The position numbers were made by a program, and so were the translations under genes. The notes under the pieces were generated by a model. That model ran no database searches. It saw only the letters and a program-made list of their open reading frames with translations, and had not been told where the DNA came from. Positions 49,501 to 58,862 of a stretch of DNA of 64,000 bases are shown here, piece by piece; positions within the stretch are counted from its first letter, which is position 1; each line of letters starts with the position of its first letter. Source of the stretch: Aurantiochytrium sp. KH105 (Eukaryota; Sar; Bigyra; Thraustochytrida; Thraustochytriidae); contig BGKB01000239.1 of assembly GCA_003116975.1 (NCBI GenBank), positions 30,581 to 94,580 on the forward strand. The letters are read 5' to 3'.

Positions 49501-51372
49501 AGTGTTATTCTCAGGAAAGTTCACATACTCCCAGTTGATGCCCTCGGCATTGTACTCGCGTTGGTCGCGGAGAAAGACGTATTCGTTGAAGAGACTCTGC
49601 AAGCGTTCATTGCAGTAATTGATGCAAAGCTGCTCGAAGCCGTTTTGCGCAAAGACCTCAAAGCCAAAAACATCGAGAATGCCAATCTCAAAACCACGGT
49701 GTAAAGCAGGGCCCGCATCCGCTGCCTCGCCATACGATGTCGCCCGCGCTGCTCCTCCTGCTGCTGCTGCAGGCGATCTCCGCCGAGGACTGCTGTGACG
49801 AGGCAAGCTGCCCTTGCCAAAGGCTGATCCATTACTTTGCACGGAGGCGGGACTAAGAAGCGCCGTGCTAGCCGTGGTGCTCGCTGTGGCATTCGAATCG
49901 GTGGAAGTTGGTGGGTCCGTAAGATTATGAACGTCGCGCAGACTCTGGTTGACTCGCCAAACGAGCCAAGCAAAGAGACGCTCGTAAAGTGTCATGGCGA
50001 GAGCATCTCGCGCTCGCGCCGCATCCTCGACAGAATTAGGCTTTTCAAAAGACTCGTCCTGACGATGCGCAAAGGATGGGAGGGCATGCGCTTTGCGCGA
50101 GCCGTTGACGCGGATAACGCGCTTACACAGCGCGCGCTCGAGAGCGTTGGCGTCGATTTGCAACAGATCGCAGCAAGCTGCACATGACAACATTGAAGCG
50201 CCCTTGGGGGCTACGCTCGACGCCTCGCCATGGTTTCCGGCAGCGAATTCGATGTTGCCGAGGTGCAGGACGCCGGCCACGACTTCGAAGACAGCTTTGA
50301 CCTCGCTGGACGAAAAGCCGAGGACCTTCATAGCATTTTTGACAGCCTCGAGACGCTTGCTATCGGCGTCGACGTCCTCGAGGATAGCCTCGCTATCGGA
50401 AATGTAGGCAAATGCTCCGAGACCACGACCTGTTTCCTGCAGCCTCCAGGCTTGAAGTTCGTCGCGAGAGCCTCCGGCGGACATTGCATAAAAGACATGA
50501 AAGTTGCGCTCGCCAGGACTCTGGTGAGCTAGACGCGCCTTTTCGAGCAGATAAGTCGTGATGCAGCCGCCGTCGAGCGTGCCTTGCACAGGTCGCAAGG
50601 CAACCTGGATTAGTTTGCCAAAGCGAGACGAGTTTTCGTTTCGCAGTGTCGACGCATTGCCAAAGGCCTCTAGGATTGGATTGGCTTGCAGCACGCGATC
50701 GGAGAGCGCGGGCCGCCCGGCACGGCCACGCGGCTTATTTTTCGAGCCGAGACGCAATTCGGTCATTTCGGTGATTGCGCGCAGCAAAATCTTGGTGCTT
50801 TCAGTCTTGCCCGAGCCTGACTCGCCACTCACGAGCACGGTCTGATTGGTGCCGCCTTCATCAAGCGCGTTGACGTAGGCAGTGGATGCGACGCCATAGA
50901 GGTGTGGAGGCAGACCTTCGGTAGCGGCGCCAGCGCGATAGTACTGATTGATGATGGTGCGGCCGTAGAGGCCTTTGATGGGTTTGTAGGGATTAAGCGC
51001 GAGAAGAACTCTTCCCGAGCGTGTGTAGATTTGGTTCGCGTCGAAGCGGGCATGGAGCGTGGCGAGTAACGATGGTTCGTGCAGCGCAGGCACCTGCGTG
51101 AGATCCTCGACGGTCTCGAGCTCGGCGGTGCTCGCGACCAATCGCACCTCGCAATCGGTTCGGGCACTCACAGTTTTCGTTGGATACTTTTTCTTGTTGG
51201 TGGCGGTCTTGACGGAGCGCGCATCCTCTTCCCCGTTTGTGCCAAGTTGCACAAGGAGCCTGTCTGGATCATGTTCGTCCTTGGCGCGGCCCAGGAGTAC
51301 GGCCTCGCGCCATACGAGGTCCTTATCCTTTACCCACAAGCGGTCGCCCTTGCGCAATTTAACAGGTCGCAT
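46567..51372 (-). CDS. Myosin with SAM domain and C-terminal transmembrane segments
   Basis: The protein has 1,601 residues from the first ATG; the frame upstream starts only with GTG. An SH3-like N-terminus (LRKGDRLWVKDKDLVWREAV) leads into a complete motor: P-loop GESGSGKTESTK, switch I NENSSRFGK, switch II DVFGFEVF and the actin-binding FKAQLDAALQTIRASETHFV. A Ser/Ala/Pro insertion of about 60 residues precedes switch II (bases ~49730-49920). Three IQ-like motifs follow (VIQRVFRVHVEHQLQR, MIQCMVRQSAARYLRR, TIQLAVLQYLNRMRR). The long charged tail has a SAM domain (about 47140-47340: FREHGFEDERKLLDKAGF) and two hydrophobic helices (ASAMFVVLIPLAFALG and SYATAAVMTAWIWFHVFV, bases ~46865-46990), then an acidic and Lys-rich end. 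It is predicted to be a membrane-embedded motor. Confidence 0.93.
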   Translation of the reverse strand: MRPVKLRKGDRLWVKDKDLVWREAVLLGRAKDEHDPDRLLVQLGTNGEEDARSVKTATNKKKYPTKTVSARTDCEVRLVASTAELETVEDLTQVPALHEPSLLATLHARFDANQIYTRSGRVLLALNPYKPIKGLYGRTIINQYYRAGAATEGLPPHLYGVASTAYVNALDEGGTNQTVLVSGESGSGKTESTKILLRAITEMTELRLGSKNKPRGRAGRPALSDRVLQANPILEAFGNASTLRNENSSRFGKLIQVALRPVQGTLDGGCITTYLLEKARLAHQSPGERNFHVFYAMSAGGSRDELQAWRLQETGRGLGAFAYISDSEAILEDVDADSKRLEAVKNAMKVLGFSSSEVKAVFEVVAGVLHLGNIEFAAGNHGEASSVAPKGASMLSCAACCDLLQIDANALERALCKRVIRVNGSRKAHALPSFAHRQDESFEKPNSVEDAARARDALAMTLYERLFAWLVWRVNQSLRDVHNLTDPPTSTDSNATASTTASTALLSPASVQSNGSAFGKGSLPRHSSPRRRSPAAAAGGAARATSYGEAADAGPALHRGFEIGILDVFGFEVFAQNGFEQLCINYCNERLQSLFNEYVFLRDQREYNAEGINWEYVNFPENNTCLEMIESRPIGLLALMDENCLVPHGNDESLINKIYAHLPKQYEQYLPASQYDRGNMRFTVRHFAGQVLYSAAGFTRKNKNELRQEAVDLLRSSRHRIVCILCPQDAADAAGGADLASYFDRQLGAKASPGKGAVPGRPAANGILRNGHGPVASALSRGAVQQKTVMAHFKAQLDAALQTIRASETHFVRCLKPNDEDEPGYLDRPRLVEQLRYSGVLQMVQVARGGYLTRMVYEDFLMRFCTLLPLLGPSVRAGRYFGTPSRALALSRGASRTKLQGYCKDILRCFGLVYGADFQTGKTKVFLRQHSFTLLEMAKDAAHGRAARVIQRVFRVHVEHQLQREAATMIQCMVRQSAARYLRRVMSERREEAAQTIQLAVLQYLNRMRRYRRRQARHERAKQQKKAKSLGLVCSPVATRVTFNLAKLEVREIESRHDEEPYTAPSIIIPDYNEDLAWDDEGEIGNGESRARNRKLESPPPPPQQLDDLSFVNALGSRQNSPRQNSPRDGAGSFDDDDNFDEDDVQNGVEGEWDFGTDAKQSKTKSKKEKKSSKKKKNDKKKKTMSPEAADEFEVEKRGRQPRSPRARNIDRDAGDAGQRGRRDSTQSRDSGRDPLEAEPFLEDEAFSSAAQSDILQTSSKVKKPKKRLVSPPPPLQRDGDEEDDDNEFNTKNQGSHDSPEQAKKSSKKKNKKTDGRGMEANDVDFTTSAKKDSNNKKEPQESDEMMMKRVFREHGFEDERKLLDKAGFSSVEALHRVKHADLRSIGISQFAVRREILAAIETIRPAKKEDHKGPKASSSKDAKLEKSRSKNSLDDDLESDAGIADEDDIEIDRGGPRLGRKILTASAMFVVLIPLAFALGGLDSGLSYATAAVMTAWIWFHVFVRGSGDSDDDDDELDDNEDDDDDENASVSSSASDTDSAGPSSSTAKPRGKATKKGEKSFATPATSAKNKDKSKNTDKKKDKTKDKEKKKAKSKSEKT

Positions 51373-51998
51373 GTGCTCTGCGTCTGCGTTTGCACACACC
51401 GACGAGATGAATGGTGTATGTATGCGTTTATGAACTTGCTGTTGCTGTTGCTGTTGCTGTCGCGCGGTTGTGCGGCCGCGCGGCGAAGGTCAGGCCGTCG
51501 AGAGTCAGGGATGCAATGAAGATGCCCTGTGTCCAGCAATCTTCGGTCCGCGCGCGCGACTCTCGCGACTCTCGCGACACGAGGCGCGGCGAGGCGCGGC
51601 GAGGCGAGCCGTGCCAGCCCCGCGTCGCGACACGGCACGGCAAGGCAAGGCGAGGCAAGGCAGGGCAGGGCAAGGCAGCCGGCCGTGTCTGCTGGGCGCC
51701 TCAGACCTGGCCGTCAAAGTACTACAAGCCTTGCGCGCGTGTGCGTGCGTGCGTACGTGCGTGCCTGGCTGCCTGGCCCGTGCTCCTGCTCGGTCCCGGA
51801 GGTACGCCGCCGTCTCCCCGCGCGCGCTCGCGTGCTTGCTCGCGCCGAGGCCCTGCTGCTCGCTCGTCTGCGCAGCCGGGTCTTGGCCCCGCGCAGCGGC
51901 CGGGCGCGCGAGCGAGCGAGCGAGCGAGCGCGCGAGCGAGTGCAGTGCACAACAATCAACTTGGGCGCCAACTTTTGGGTGCTCTCGAGCAGCCACTC

Positions 51999-52134
51999 CA
52001 AGTGCATTGTGCGCACGTGTCTTTCACTCGTTGCAGTTTGGTTGCTTGCGTTGCGTTCCCAAGTGGGAAAGTCGATCATTCGCCGCTTCAAGTGGGCCAC
52101 TTGCCGCTCCAAGTCACTTTTCCAGCCTCAAGTG
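51999..52134. promoter_or_regulatory. Second cluster of five CACTTG/CAAGTG hexamers
   Basis: Copies lie at 51999, 52060, 52089, 52098 (opposite orientation) and 52129. Two form the dyad CAAGTGGGCCACTTG. The cluster sits about 630-760 bases upstream of the myosin start. A further isolated copy lies at 53750. Confidence 0.5.
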
Positions 52135-54462
52135 GACTGACGCGCGCGGCCGGCGCGCGGGCGAGCGGCGAGCGCCCGGTCGCGCGCGAGCGCGCGCAGG
52201 AGGCGCAGTCGACGGCCGGTCCTGCGGGCGCGGCGTGCGCGTGTACCGGACCGGCCCGCGGCCGGGGGAGGGACACGGCGGCGGCGCCGGGTCCGGTGCA
52301 GGTCTGGGAGCGCGAGCCACACGTTCGCGGGCACGGCACCGCGGGGGACGCGCGAGCAGCAGCAGCAGCGCCTCGTTGAGCGGCCAGATGTCCATCGACA
52401 CCAGCGACGACGATGCGACAACAGCGCCTGCGCCTGCGCCCGCGAGATGCCCGAGCCGCGAGCGCCTGCGCCGCGATACGACGGCCGCGTCGAGGTCACT
52501 GTTCACGTGTCGGCCGGGCAGCTGCTTCCTCCCGGGGATGACGTTTGCGGGCCTGGCCACGTCCGAAGGAAGGGCCGCGCGAGGAGAAGAGAGACGAAGA
52601 TAATGCCGCGGTCGGGCGATTGCCATTTGATGACCTCGAGAGCACAGCGCAGGCACAGGCCGCGCGTGCATATCGCCGGGGGGGACGCATGGCACGTCGC
52701 AGCCGCGCCTGCGCGCTCCGAGCGCACGGAATGACGGACGGGCGGACGGCCTGGCAAGAGGCGGCAGCTGGTGCAGCAGCAGCTGCGCTCGTGCGAGCGC
52801 GTGCGGCCAGCCGTGATGGTCGTGCGTGCGCGCGGTGCGGGTGCGGGTGTGTGTTGATGTGGATGGGACGACAGCGTCCATTCATTCGATGGTTCGTTCG
52901 ATTCTTGGGCGAGCGACTGCGAGCTGCAGAGACGAGCGAGCCTCGCGTGCCGACCAAGAATGAATGCGACAGCGGTCATGCGAAAGGCTGGGTCAGCTTG
53001 TGATGCTTTTTCGACGAGATGACCAAGATCCAGCCGCAGCTGCAGCAGCAGCTGCAGCCGAAGCCGGCTGCGGCTGTTGCAAATAAATGTTGCTGCGCAT
53101 TGTGCTCGCGCGCAGGGGCAATTTTTGTGAATGGGTGCCAATGCAGTGCTGGGCAGGTCTTGGCGTTCTCTTGCTCTTGCTCTTGCTCTTAGTTCTTGGT
53201 TCTTGCTCTTGACCGTCATTGATGGACGGATAATAAATAATAGATTCTTTCCAGCGCTCGCCTCCTTCCACACGCGCGCCGACGCTGCGAGGATCCATCC
53301 CTCCCTCCGTCGCACTCACTGCCCTGCCATCACGATGCTCTCGCAGTCGCACCTCTCGCTCGCGACCATTCATCGCGGGCCGAGACCGGGACGCTGGCAG
53401 CCGCCACAGCCGCCACTGCTGGCTGGCTTGCTGGCTTGCCTCCTGATGATGGATGATGTTGCTCCCGGTCCCACGCCGCGATCCGGGCGGTCTTCTTGGG
53501 CTCGACGATGACCCGGATGGAATGGATGATCGATCCAAGGGAACGAACGAAGGAATGGATGTCGGAAAAAGGAGACCGGTTGGACGCCGGCCGGCCGGCT
53601 GGTTCTGCGATACGGGCACGCAGGAGAATCGTCATCGCTGCAGCCAGCTGGTTGCTGGTTCTGGCCTGCTAACACCAGCTAGGTAGGCAGAAAGAGGCAA
53701 GCCAAACAAACTCGGGCCAAGGCGAGCTAAGCTCAAGTTGCAGCCAACGCAAGTGGAGTCAGCGTCAGGTCGCGAGCAGAGCCCGCGCGCTCCGCGGGTT
53801 TTCCGCCGCGAGGAGCTCGCGCTGCGCGTCCTCCCTCCATCGTGGTCGTCCGTCAACAAACTTGAAGGGCTCCGCGCCGAGTTTCAGAGGGGCACCAGCG
53901 GAGTCTCTCGTCCCGATTGCGCCCGCGTCATCCCTGCCTCCATCCACGCGGCGCGGAAGGCCGCGCCGGGCCGGGCGCCTCTCCTGCGCAGAGTGCCCCC
54001 CACCCATCCCGTCTTCCCCTCGGGTCCAAGAGAACAAAAATAAATAAAAATCATTGATCTCTCTCGCCTCGGACTCGGACGCAAGGCGAGCAAGCAACGC
54101 AAGCAACGGCGCGATTTTACCGTGCTTGCGACCCTCGTTTCCACGGTTCTTTCTTCCGTGTTTTCGCGCTTCCTCCTCCTCCCTCCTTCCTCCTCCTCCT
54201 CAGGCAGGCTGGCCTTCCTTCCCTCCTTCCATTCTATTCTCTCCATCCCCATTTCCTTTCAAGTTCCTTTTTTCTTTTTCTTCTTTGTCTATTTATTTCT
54301 CCGAGGCCGCAGAGAGACAGTGACGGTGCGCAGCCAAGGAAGGGAGAGACGACGAGCCTCGCTCGCCCGCGTCGAGTCCAGCCAGGGCGAGTCGATCGAG
54401 TCCAAGCCGCTGCGCTGCGCGAGTGCTGCGCTGGCCGTGCCGCGGCGCGGGTTGGGCTGGGT

Positions 54463-54498
<36 letters not shown>
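54463..54498. repeat. GCTT tetranucleotide microsatellite
   Basis: About eight tandem GCTT units lie in the intergenic region upstream of the phosphoglycerate dehydrogenase gene. Confidence 0.9.
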
Positions 54499-54852
54499 CC
54501 GCGTGCGTGCGTGCGTTGACTGGGTTGGCCCAACCAAGGAGGTTGCCATTGATTGTTGTTGCTCTTGGCAGGGGCGATGTGAGAAAGAAGGAAGGCCCAC
54601 AGCACATCACATCAGTGCAGGGCAGTGCAGTGCGTGCAGTGCAGTGCAATGCGATTCATGCGGCGCGGTGCACTGTTGTGCAGTACCGGTCGGTGCGTAA
54701 TCAATCCACAGGCCTCGCTGCCAGCCTGCCAACCAGCCAGCCAGCCAGTCAGGCTGCCTCAGAGTCTGTCTCTCTGCAGAGCCTGGCTGCCAGTGAGTGG
54801 CCAGTCGAGCAGGGGCAAAGCAGAAACCCTTTGCATCCGAAGAGCACGAGCC

Positions 54853-54853
<1 letters not shown>

Positions 54854-54886
<33 letters not shown>
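54854..54886. repeat. CAG trinucleotide repeat in a 5' leader
   Basis: Eleven perfect CAG units end 39 bases before the dehydrogenase start codon. They would read as poly-Gln only if translation began at an upstream non-ATG codon, so a leader position is more likely. Confidence 0.85.
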
Positions 54887-54887
<1 letters not shown>

Positions 54888-54925
54888 CGCAGGAGGAGAG
54901 AAGAAGCAAGAGCAAGAGCAGCAAG

Positions 54926-56374
54926 ATGATGCTCTCGCAGGCCAACGCCGCGCTGCGGCCCGTCTCGCGCCTGGGTGGCGTGAGGTTCATGTCCGCCGCG
55001 GTCTCGGACGAGGTCAAGATGCTCGAGAAGCTGCTGGCCGAGGCCAAGGAGCGCGACGCCGGCAAGTGCGCCGAGGAGAGCGCCGCCGAGGCCGCAGAGG
55101 TCGCCGCCGCTGGCCCCAAGTTCAACATCGGCACCTTCAACGCCATCAGCTCCGCCGGTCTCAACACCTTCCCCACGCGCAAGTACGAGATCGTCCCCAT
55201 GGCCGACAAGAGCGACGAGGAGATTCATGCCATCCTCCTCCGCTCGCACAAGCTCAGCGGCGACCAGGTCCCCGACACCACCCGCGCCGTGGCCCGCTGC
55301 GGCAGCGGCACCAACAACATTGACGTTGCCGCCCTCACCGAGCGCGGCATCCCGGTCTTCAACACCCCGGGCGCAAACGCCAACGCCGTCAAGGAGCTCT
55401 CCATCTGCGGCCTTCTCCTCGCCAGCCGCGGTATCGTCGAGGGCATCAACCACGTCGGCACCATCGTCAAGGAGGATGGTGAGGACTTTGCCAAGTGCAA
55501 GAAGCGCGTCGAGTCCGACAAGAAGATGTTCGTCGGCCGCGAGCTCACCGGCAAGACCCTCGGTGTCATCGGCCTCGGCCACATTGGCGCCTCCGTCGCC
55601 CAGACCGCCATCGCTCTCGGCATGAACGTCACCGGCTTTGACCCGGCCATCTCCCTCGAGGGCGCCTGGCGTCTTCCCGGTGATGTCCTCAAGCGCGCCA
55701 GCTCGCTCGAGCAGCTCGTGCGTGAGAGCGACTACATCTCGCTCCACGTCCCTTACATCAAGGACGCCACCCACCACCTCATCAACGCCGACATGCTCAA
55801 GGCCATGAAGCCCAACGCTGCCATCATCAACTTTGCCCGCGGTGAGCTCGTTGACTCCGCCGCCATGCGCCAGCTCCTCGAGTCCGGCGACCGCACCGGC
55901 CGCTACATCACCGACTTCGTCGACGAGTCCCTCCACGACCACCCCAAGGTCATCACCATGCCGCACCTTGGCGCCTCCACCGCCGAGGCCGAGGAGAACG
56001 CCGCCTCCATGGCCGCCATGGAGATCATGGACTTTATCGAGACCGGCACCATCCAGAACTCGGTCAACTTCCCCACCGCCAAGCTCGACCGCCTCCCCGC
56101 CGAGAGCCGCCGCATCTGCATTGTCAACCGCAACGTCCCCGGTATGCTCGGTCTTATCACCAGCACCCTCGGCCGCGCCAACATTAACATCATGCAGCAG
56201 ATCAACGTCTCCCGCGACAACATCGCCTACAACGTCGTCGACATTGCCGACAGCCACTCCCCCGAGGATCTTGCCAAGCTCCAGGACGATATCTCCAAGC
56301 TTGACGGTGTCATCTCCTCGCGCATCGTCTCCGGCAAGGATGGCAAGCCTGGCTTCTTCTATGTCAACGCCTAA
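54926..56374 (+). CDS. PHGDH: D-3-phosphoglycerate dehydrogenase with ACT domain, mitochondrion-like N-terminus
   Basis: The protein has 482 residues. It catalyses the first step of the phosphorylated serine pathway, NAD-dependent oxidation of 3-phosphoglycerate. The start MMLSQANAALRPVSRLGG with an Arg-rich, acid-free first 22 residues looks like a mitochondrial presequence, ending near RFMSAA. The substrate and catalytic set is complete: Arg in ARCGSGTNNID, Glu in DFVDESLHDH and His in MPHLGASTAEAEE. The NAD fold has GVIGLGHIGASV. The C-terminal ACT domain (ICIVNRNVPGMLGLIT, about 405-482) is the serine-sensing module in the SerA type. Codons are almost uniformly C-ending, far more biased than in neighbouring genes, suggesting high expression. 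Confidence 0.95.
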   Translation: MMLSQANAALRPVSRLGGVRFMSAAVSDEVKMLEKLLAEAKERDAGKCAEESAAEAAEVAAAGPKFNIGTFNAISSAGLNTFPTRKYEIVPMADKSDEEIHAILLRSHKLSGDQVPDTTRAVARCGSGTNNIDVAALTERGIPVFNTPGANANAVKELSICGLLLASRGIVEGINHVGTIVKEDGEDFAKCKKRVESDKKMFVGRELTGKTLGVIGLGHIGASVAQTAIALGMNVTGFDPAISLEGAWRLPGDVLKRASSLEQLVRESDYISLHVPYIKDATHHLINADMLKAMKPNAAIINFARGELVDSAAMRQLLESGDRTGRYITDFVDESLHDHPKVITMPHLGASTAEAEENAASMAAMEIMDFIETGTIQNSVNFPTAKLDRLPAESRRICIVNRNVPGMLGLITSTLGRANINIMQQINVSRDNIAYNVVDIADSHSPEDLAKLQDDISKLDGVISSRIVSGKDGKPGFFYVNA

Positions 56375-57670
56375 ACCCGCTGATCCTATGTTCCCTTTCC
56401 CTCGACAACCTTCATCCCTTTTCTTTTTGCGTGGCCCCAGAACCCAGCTCATCATCGCCACCATCGATACTATCTAACACAGACCATTCTTCGACAGACC
56501 GCCATCTCGGGGATCGTACGAGTGCGAGTTGCGGGTGAGCGAGCAAGCGAGGACACCACAGCTTCTCTTCTTGTGACCTACTCCTCCACGCTTTCGTGCG
56601 CAGCAAAGTCCCCACTGCCACATGCACGCACCCTGATCAGAGTAATTCGAACAACCAACCGACCAAATAAACCTCCTATTTGATTGTGTGAAGTGATGCT
56701 GGTTTTCCGTGACCTTGTCCGTGAAGTAAAAACCGTGAAATCAAAAGTCTGCCACGACCGACCACCTACTTTCTACCCATGCGAGCAGTACAGCCAGTTA
56801 GTCAGTCAGTCCACGTTGGTCATTGACCGCGCTCGCTGCGCATTCACCACTGCATTCGTCGTTGCTTTGCGCATCAACCTAGAAAAGAAAAGAAACGTCG
56901 TCGTCGTGAAGGCGGTGAAGAGGTCCCGTCTCGGTGTGACATGACAACTGCAAAAGACTCTTGGTTGCTGACTGGCGCCTCCTCATTACACCGTCACGAA
57001 AGGTCTTCAGCCTCGTGGCGTGTGGCGCATTGGGTGCTTCCTTCCCTTCGTGAAGACCAATACCTCGACGTCGCCATGGATCATGAAAGACGACTTTTGC
57101 ATTTTTGCTTGCTTTTTTTCCCTGTAAAACCACAACCCGGGTCTCGTCACGGCCGTATGCAGCCACGCCCATGACAGCCAGCAAGAGCCAGCAGCCATGC
57201 CAGCAGCCATGCCAGCAGCCATGCCAGCTAGCTAGCTAGCTGCACTGCAGCTGGCTGCAGAAGAGACGTGGCGGTAAGGCTATTGCTAGTACTTCGTGCC
57301 CGCGACTGCAGCAAGCTAGCAGTAGCGAGGCGACTCACTAGACCTTGGGTGTGCGTGGGCCTAGTAGTCCGTAACGCCCTGGCCTCGTCATCACCTCGCC
57401 AACTTTCCTGACGTGGGCTTCTTGCAGCTGTGCTGCTCGAGCTTTTGCTTGCGCTTGCGCTGGTGCTGGTGCTGGTGCTGGCGGCAGCGGCGCTGCTTTC
57501 TCCCTTTTCCGAGACGCGGGTCGCGTCTGGAGAGGCGTGTCATTTCTAAAGACCGGAGGCGACCCTGCGCGCACAGCTCGACCGCTCCGAACACCGCCTG
57601 CAGAGCCAGCAGAGCGCTGTAGAGCACTCACTGCAGGAGCGGCGCAGAGCGTGGCGGCAGCCGCGGCGGC
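56375..57670. other. Intergenic region with 12-base repeats
   Basis: This 1.3 kb lies between the dehydrogenase and the mitochondrial carrier. It contains about three and a half copies of GCCATGCCAGCA (57192-57229) followed by AGCTAGCTAGCTAGC and CTGCAG dyads (to about 57262). No gene is supported. Confidence 0.5.
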
Positions 57671-58525
57671 ATGGACCTGCGCGAAACTTCGGCTGGCGTC
57701 TTTGGAGCGTTGTGCTGCATCTCGTGCGGACAGCCCTTCGACGTTGTCAAAGCACGTCTGCAGTCGAGCAACGTGCACGGAAAGAGCCCCGGGCCGCTCG
57801 CAGTGGCGCTCCAGACGGTCCGCGGCGAGGGCCTTCGTGCCCTCTTCAAGGGCTTCACCCCAGCGCTCGCCAGCTCGGTGACGGAAAATATCGTCGTATG
57901 GAGCGTCAACTCCTTTCTGCGCAACCAGCTCGAGGCCAGCGTTGGCGCCGGCGATGAGGACTTTGTGATCTCCAACCAACAACAAGCTCTGCTCGGCGCC
58001 TTGACAGGCTGCGTCTCAGCAGTTGCCATCTGCCCCGCCGAGGTGCTCAAGGTGCGCCAACAAACCAAGACCGTTCGCGGTGCCACATCGTTGCAAATTG
58101 CTACCGAGGTTGTGCGCGAAAGCGGCGTGCGGGGCCTCTTTCGCGGCGTCGGGCCCTTGCTCGCACGCGACGTTCCCTTTTACTTTCTCTTTTTTGGGGC
58201 CATGGAGACCTTTTGGGACAAGATCGCTCCCGACGGAAGCGAAAACAACCTGTTGTGGTCTGCAGTAGGTGGCGGCTTTGGCGGGTCACTTGCCTGGGCC
58301 ATCGTCTTTCCCTTTGACGTGGCCAAGACGCGTCAGCAGGTTTATGGTGGTCGCGACACTATGCTTGCCACAATGCGCGGCGTCGTTCGTAAAGACGGCA
58401 TTCAAGGTCTTTATCGCGGCTGGAGTCCAGCCGTGCTTCGTGCTTTCCCTGCGAATGGTGCCCTTGTTTTCGGCGTGCATCTTTGGCGCAACATTTACGA
58501 TACTATTATGGGCGAGGACATTTGA
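57671..58525 (+). CDS. Mitochondrial carrier family (SLC25) transporter
   Basis: The 284-residue protein has three repeats of two helices each, as expected for the family. The odd-helix signatures are QPFDVVKARLQ, CPAEVLKVRQQ and FPFDVAKTRQQ, with even-helix partners such as EGLRALFKGFTPALAS, SGVRGLFRGVGPLLARD and DGIQGLYRGWSPAVLRAF. The Ala-Glu in the second signature and the RD-x-P-F/Y motif (ARDVPFYFLFF) are typical of the carnitine/ornithine/basic amino-acid branch (SLC25A15, A20, A29). The exact substrate is not certain. It sits in the inner membrane with no cleavable presequence. Confidence 0.9.
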   Translation: MDLRETSAGVFGALCCISCGQPFDVVKARLQSSNVHGKSPGPLAVALQTVRGEGLRALFKGFTPALASSVTENIVVWSVNSFLRNQLEASVGAGDEDFVISNQQQALLGALTGCVSAVAICPAEVLKVRQQTKTVRGATSLQIATEVVRESGVRGLFRGVGPLLARDVPFYFLFFGAMETFWDKIAPDGSENNLLWSAVGGGFGGSLAWAIVFPFDVAKTRQQVYGGRDTMLATMRGVVRKDGIQGLYRGWSPAVLRAFPANGALVFGVHLWRNIYDTIMGEDI

Positions 58526-58862
58526 GGTTGGCCCTCAAAATGTCTTTCAAGTCCAGCCCAGGAAACGAGCACGAACCACAAGGAAGCCAAGTGCGCAGCT
58601 AGATTGCTGACCACAAACACAACGCAAGTTGAAAGCGTGCTTCTCCCTTCTCTTCCTTCTTCTTCTTCTTCTTCTTCTTCATGATTATTTTTTTTTGGGG
58701 GGGGGGGGCGGGGGGGGGGCGGAAGAAAAGGAAAAGTGGAGTTTGAGGGGCCTTTTATTTTGTTTTAGGATTCCGCTCGCTTCATATGTCTTATCTTCGT
58801 TAGACGAATACAATTGCCAGCCCGGACGCTTTCTGGCATTTTCGTTAACCAACCTGCAAACG
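58526..58862. other. Spacer with TTC and G-rich tracts
   Basis: This 337-base spacer lies between converging 3' ends. It has a CTT/TTC run (about 58656-58680) and a T-run followed by a G-rich tract (about 58688-58722) that could form a G-quadruplex. No gene is present. Confidence 0.55.

Larger units (their letters stand above)
51373..54925. other. Long GC-rich divergent intergenic region
   Basis: This 3.5 kb lies between the leftward myosin and the rightward dehydrogenase. It is full of short repeats: CTGTTG (about 51435-51465), GGCAAGGCGAG-like runs (about 51632-51680), CGAGCGAG (about 51908-51940), CACTTG cluster (51999-52134), CAG/CTG dyads (about 53032-53080), GCTT (54463-54498), GCAGT (about 54608-54650) and CAG (54854-54886). 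Frames up to 377 codons are Arg/Ala/Ser-rich and mutually overlapping. I see no supported gene. Confidence 0.55.

Noticed and set aside
51470-52603. 377-codon plus-strand frame in the 51.4-54.9 kb gap
   Set aside because: Composition is driven by CGAG and GGCAAG repeats; there is no domain and other frames are equally open.
54797-54925. Poly-Gln extension of phosphoglycerate dehydrogenase
   Set aside because: It starts from a non-ATG codon and encodes the leader CAG repeat, while the mitochondrial-type presequence starts at the ATG at 54926.
54749-56464. 571-codon minus-strand frame opposite phosphoglycerate dehydrogenase
   Set aside because: It is a Gly/Val/Asp/Leu-rich shadow created by C-ending codon bias on the plus strand, with no domain.
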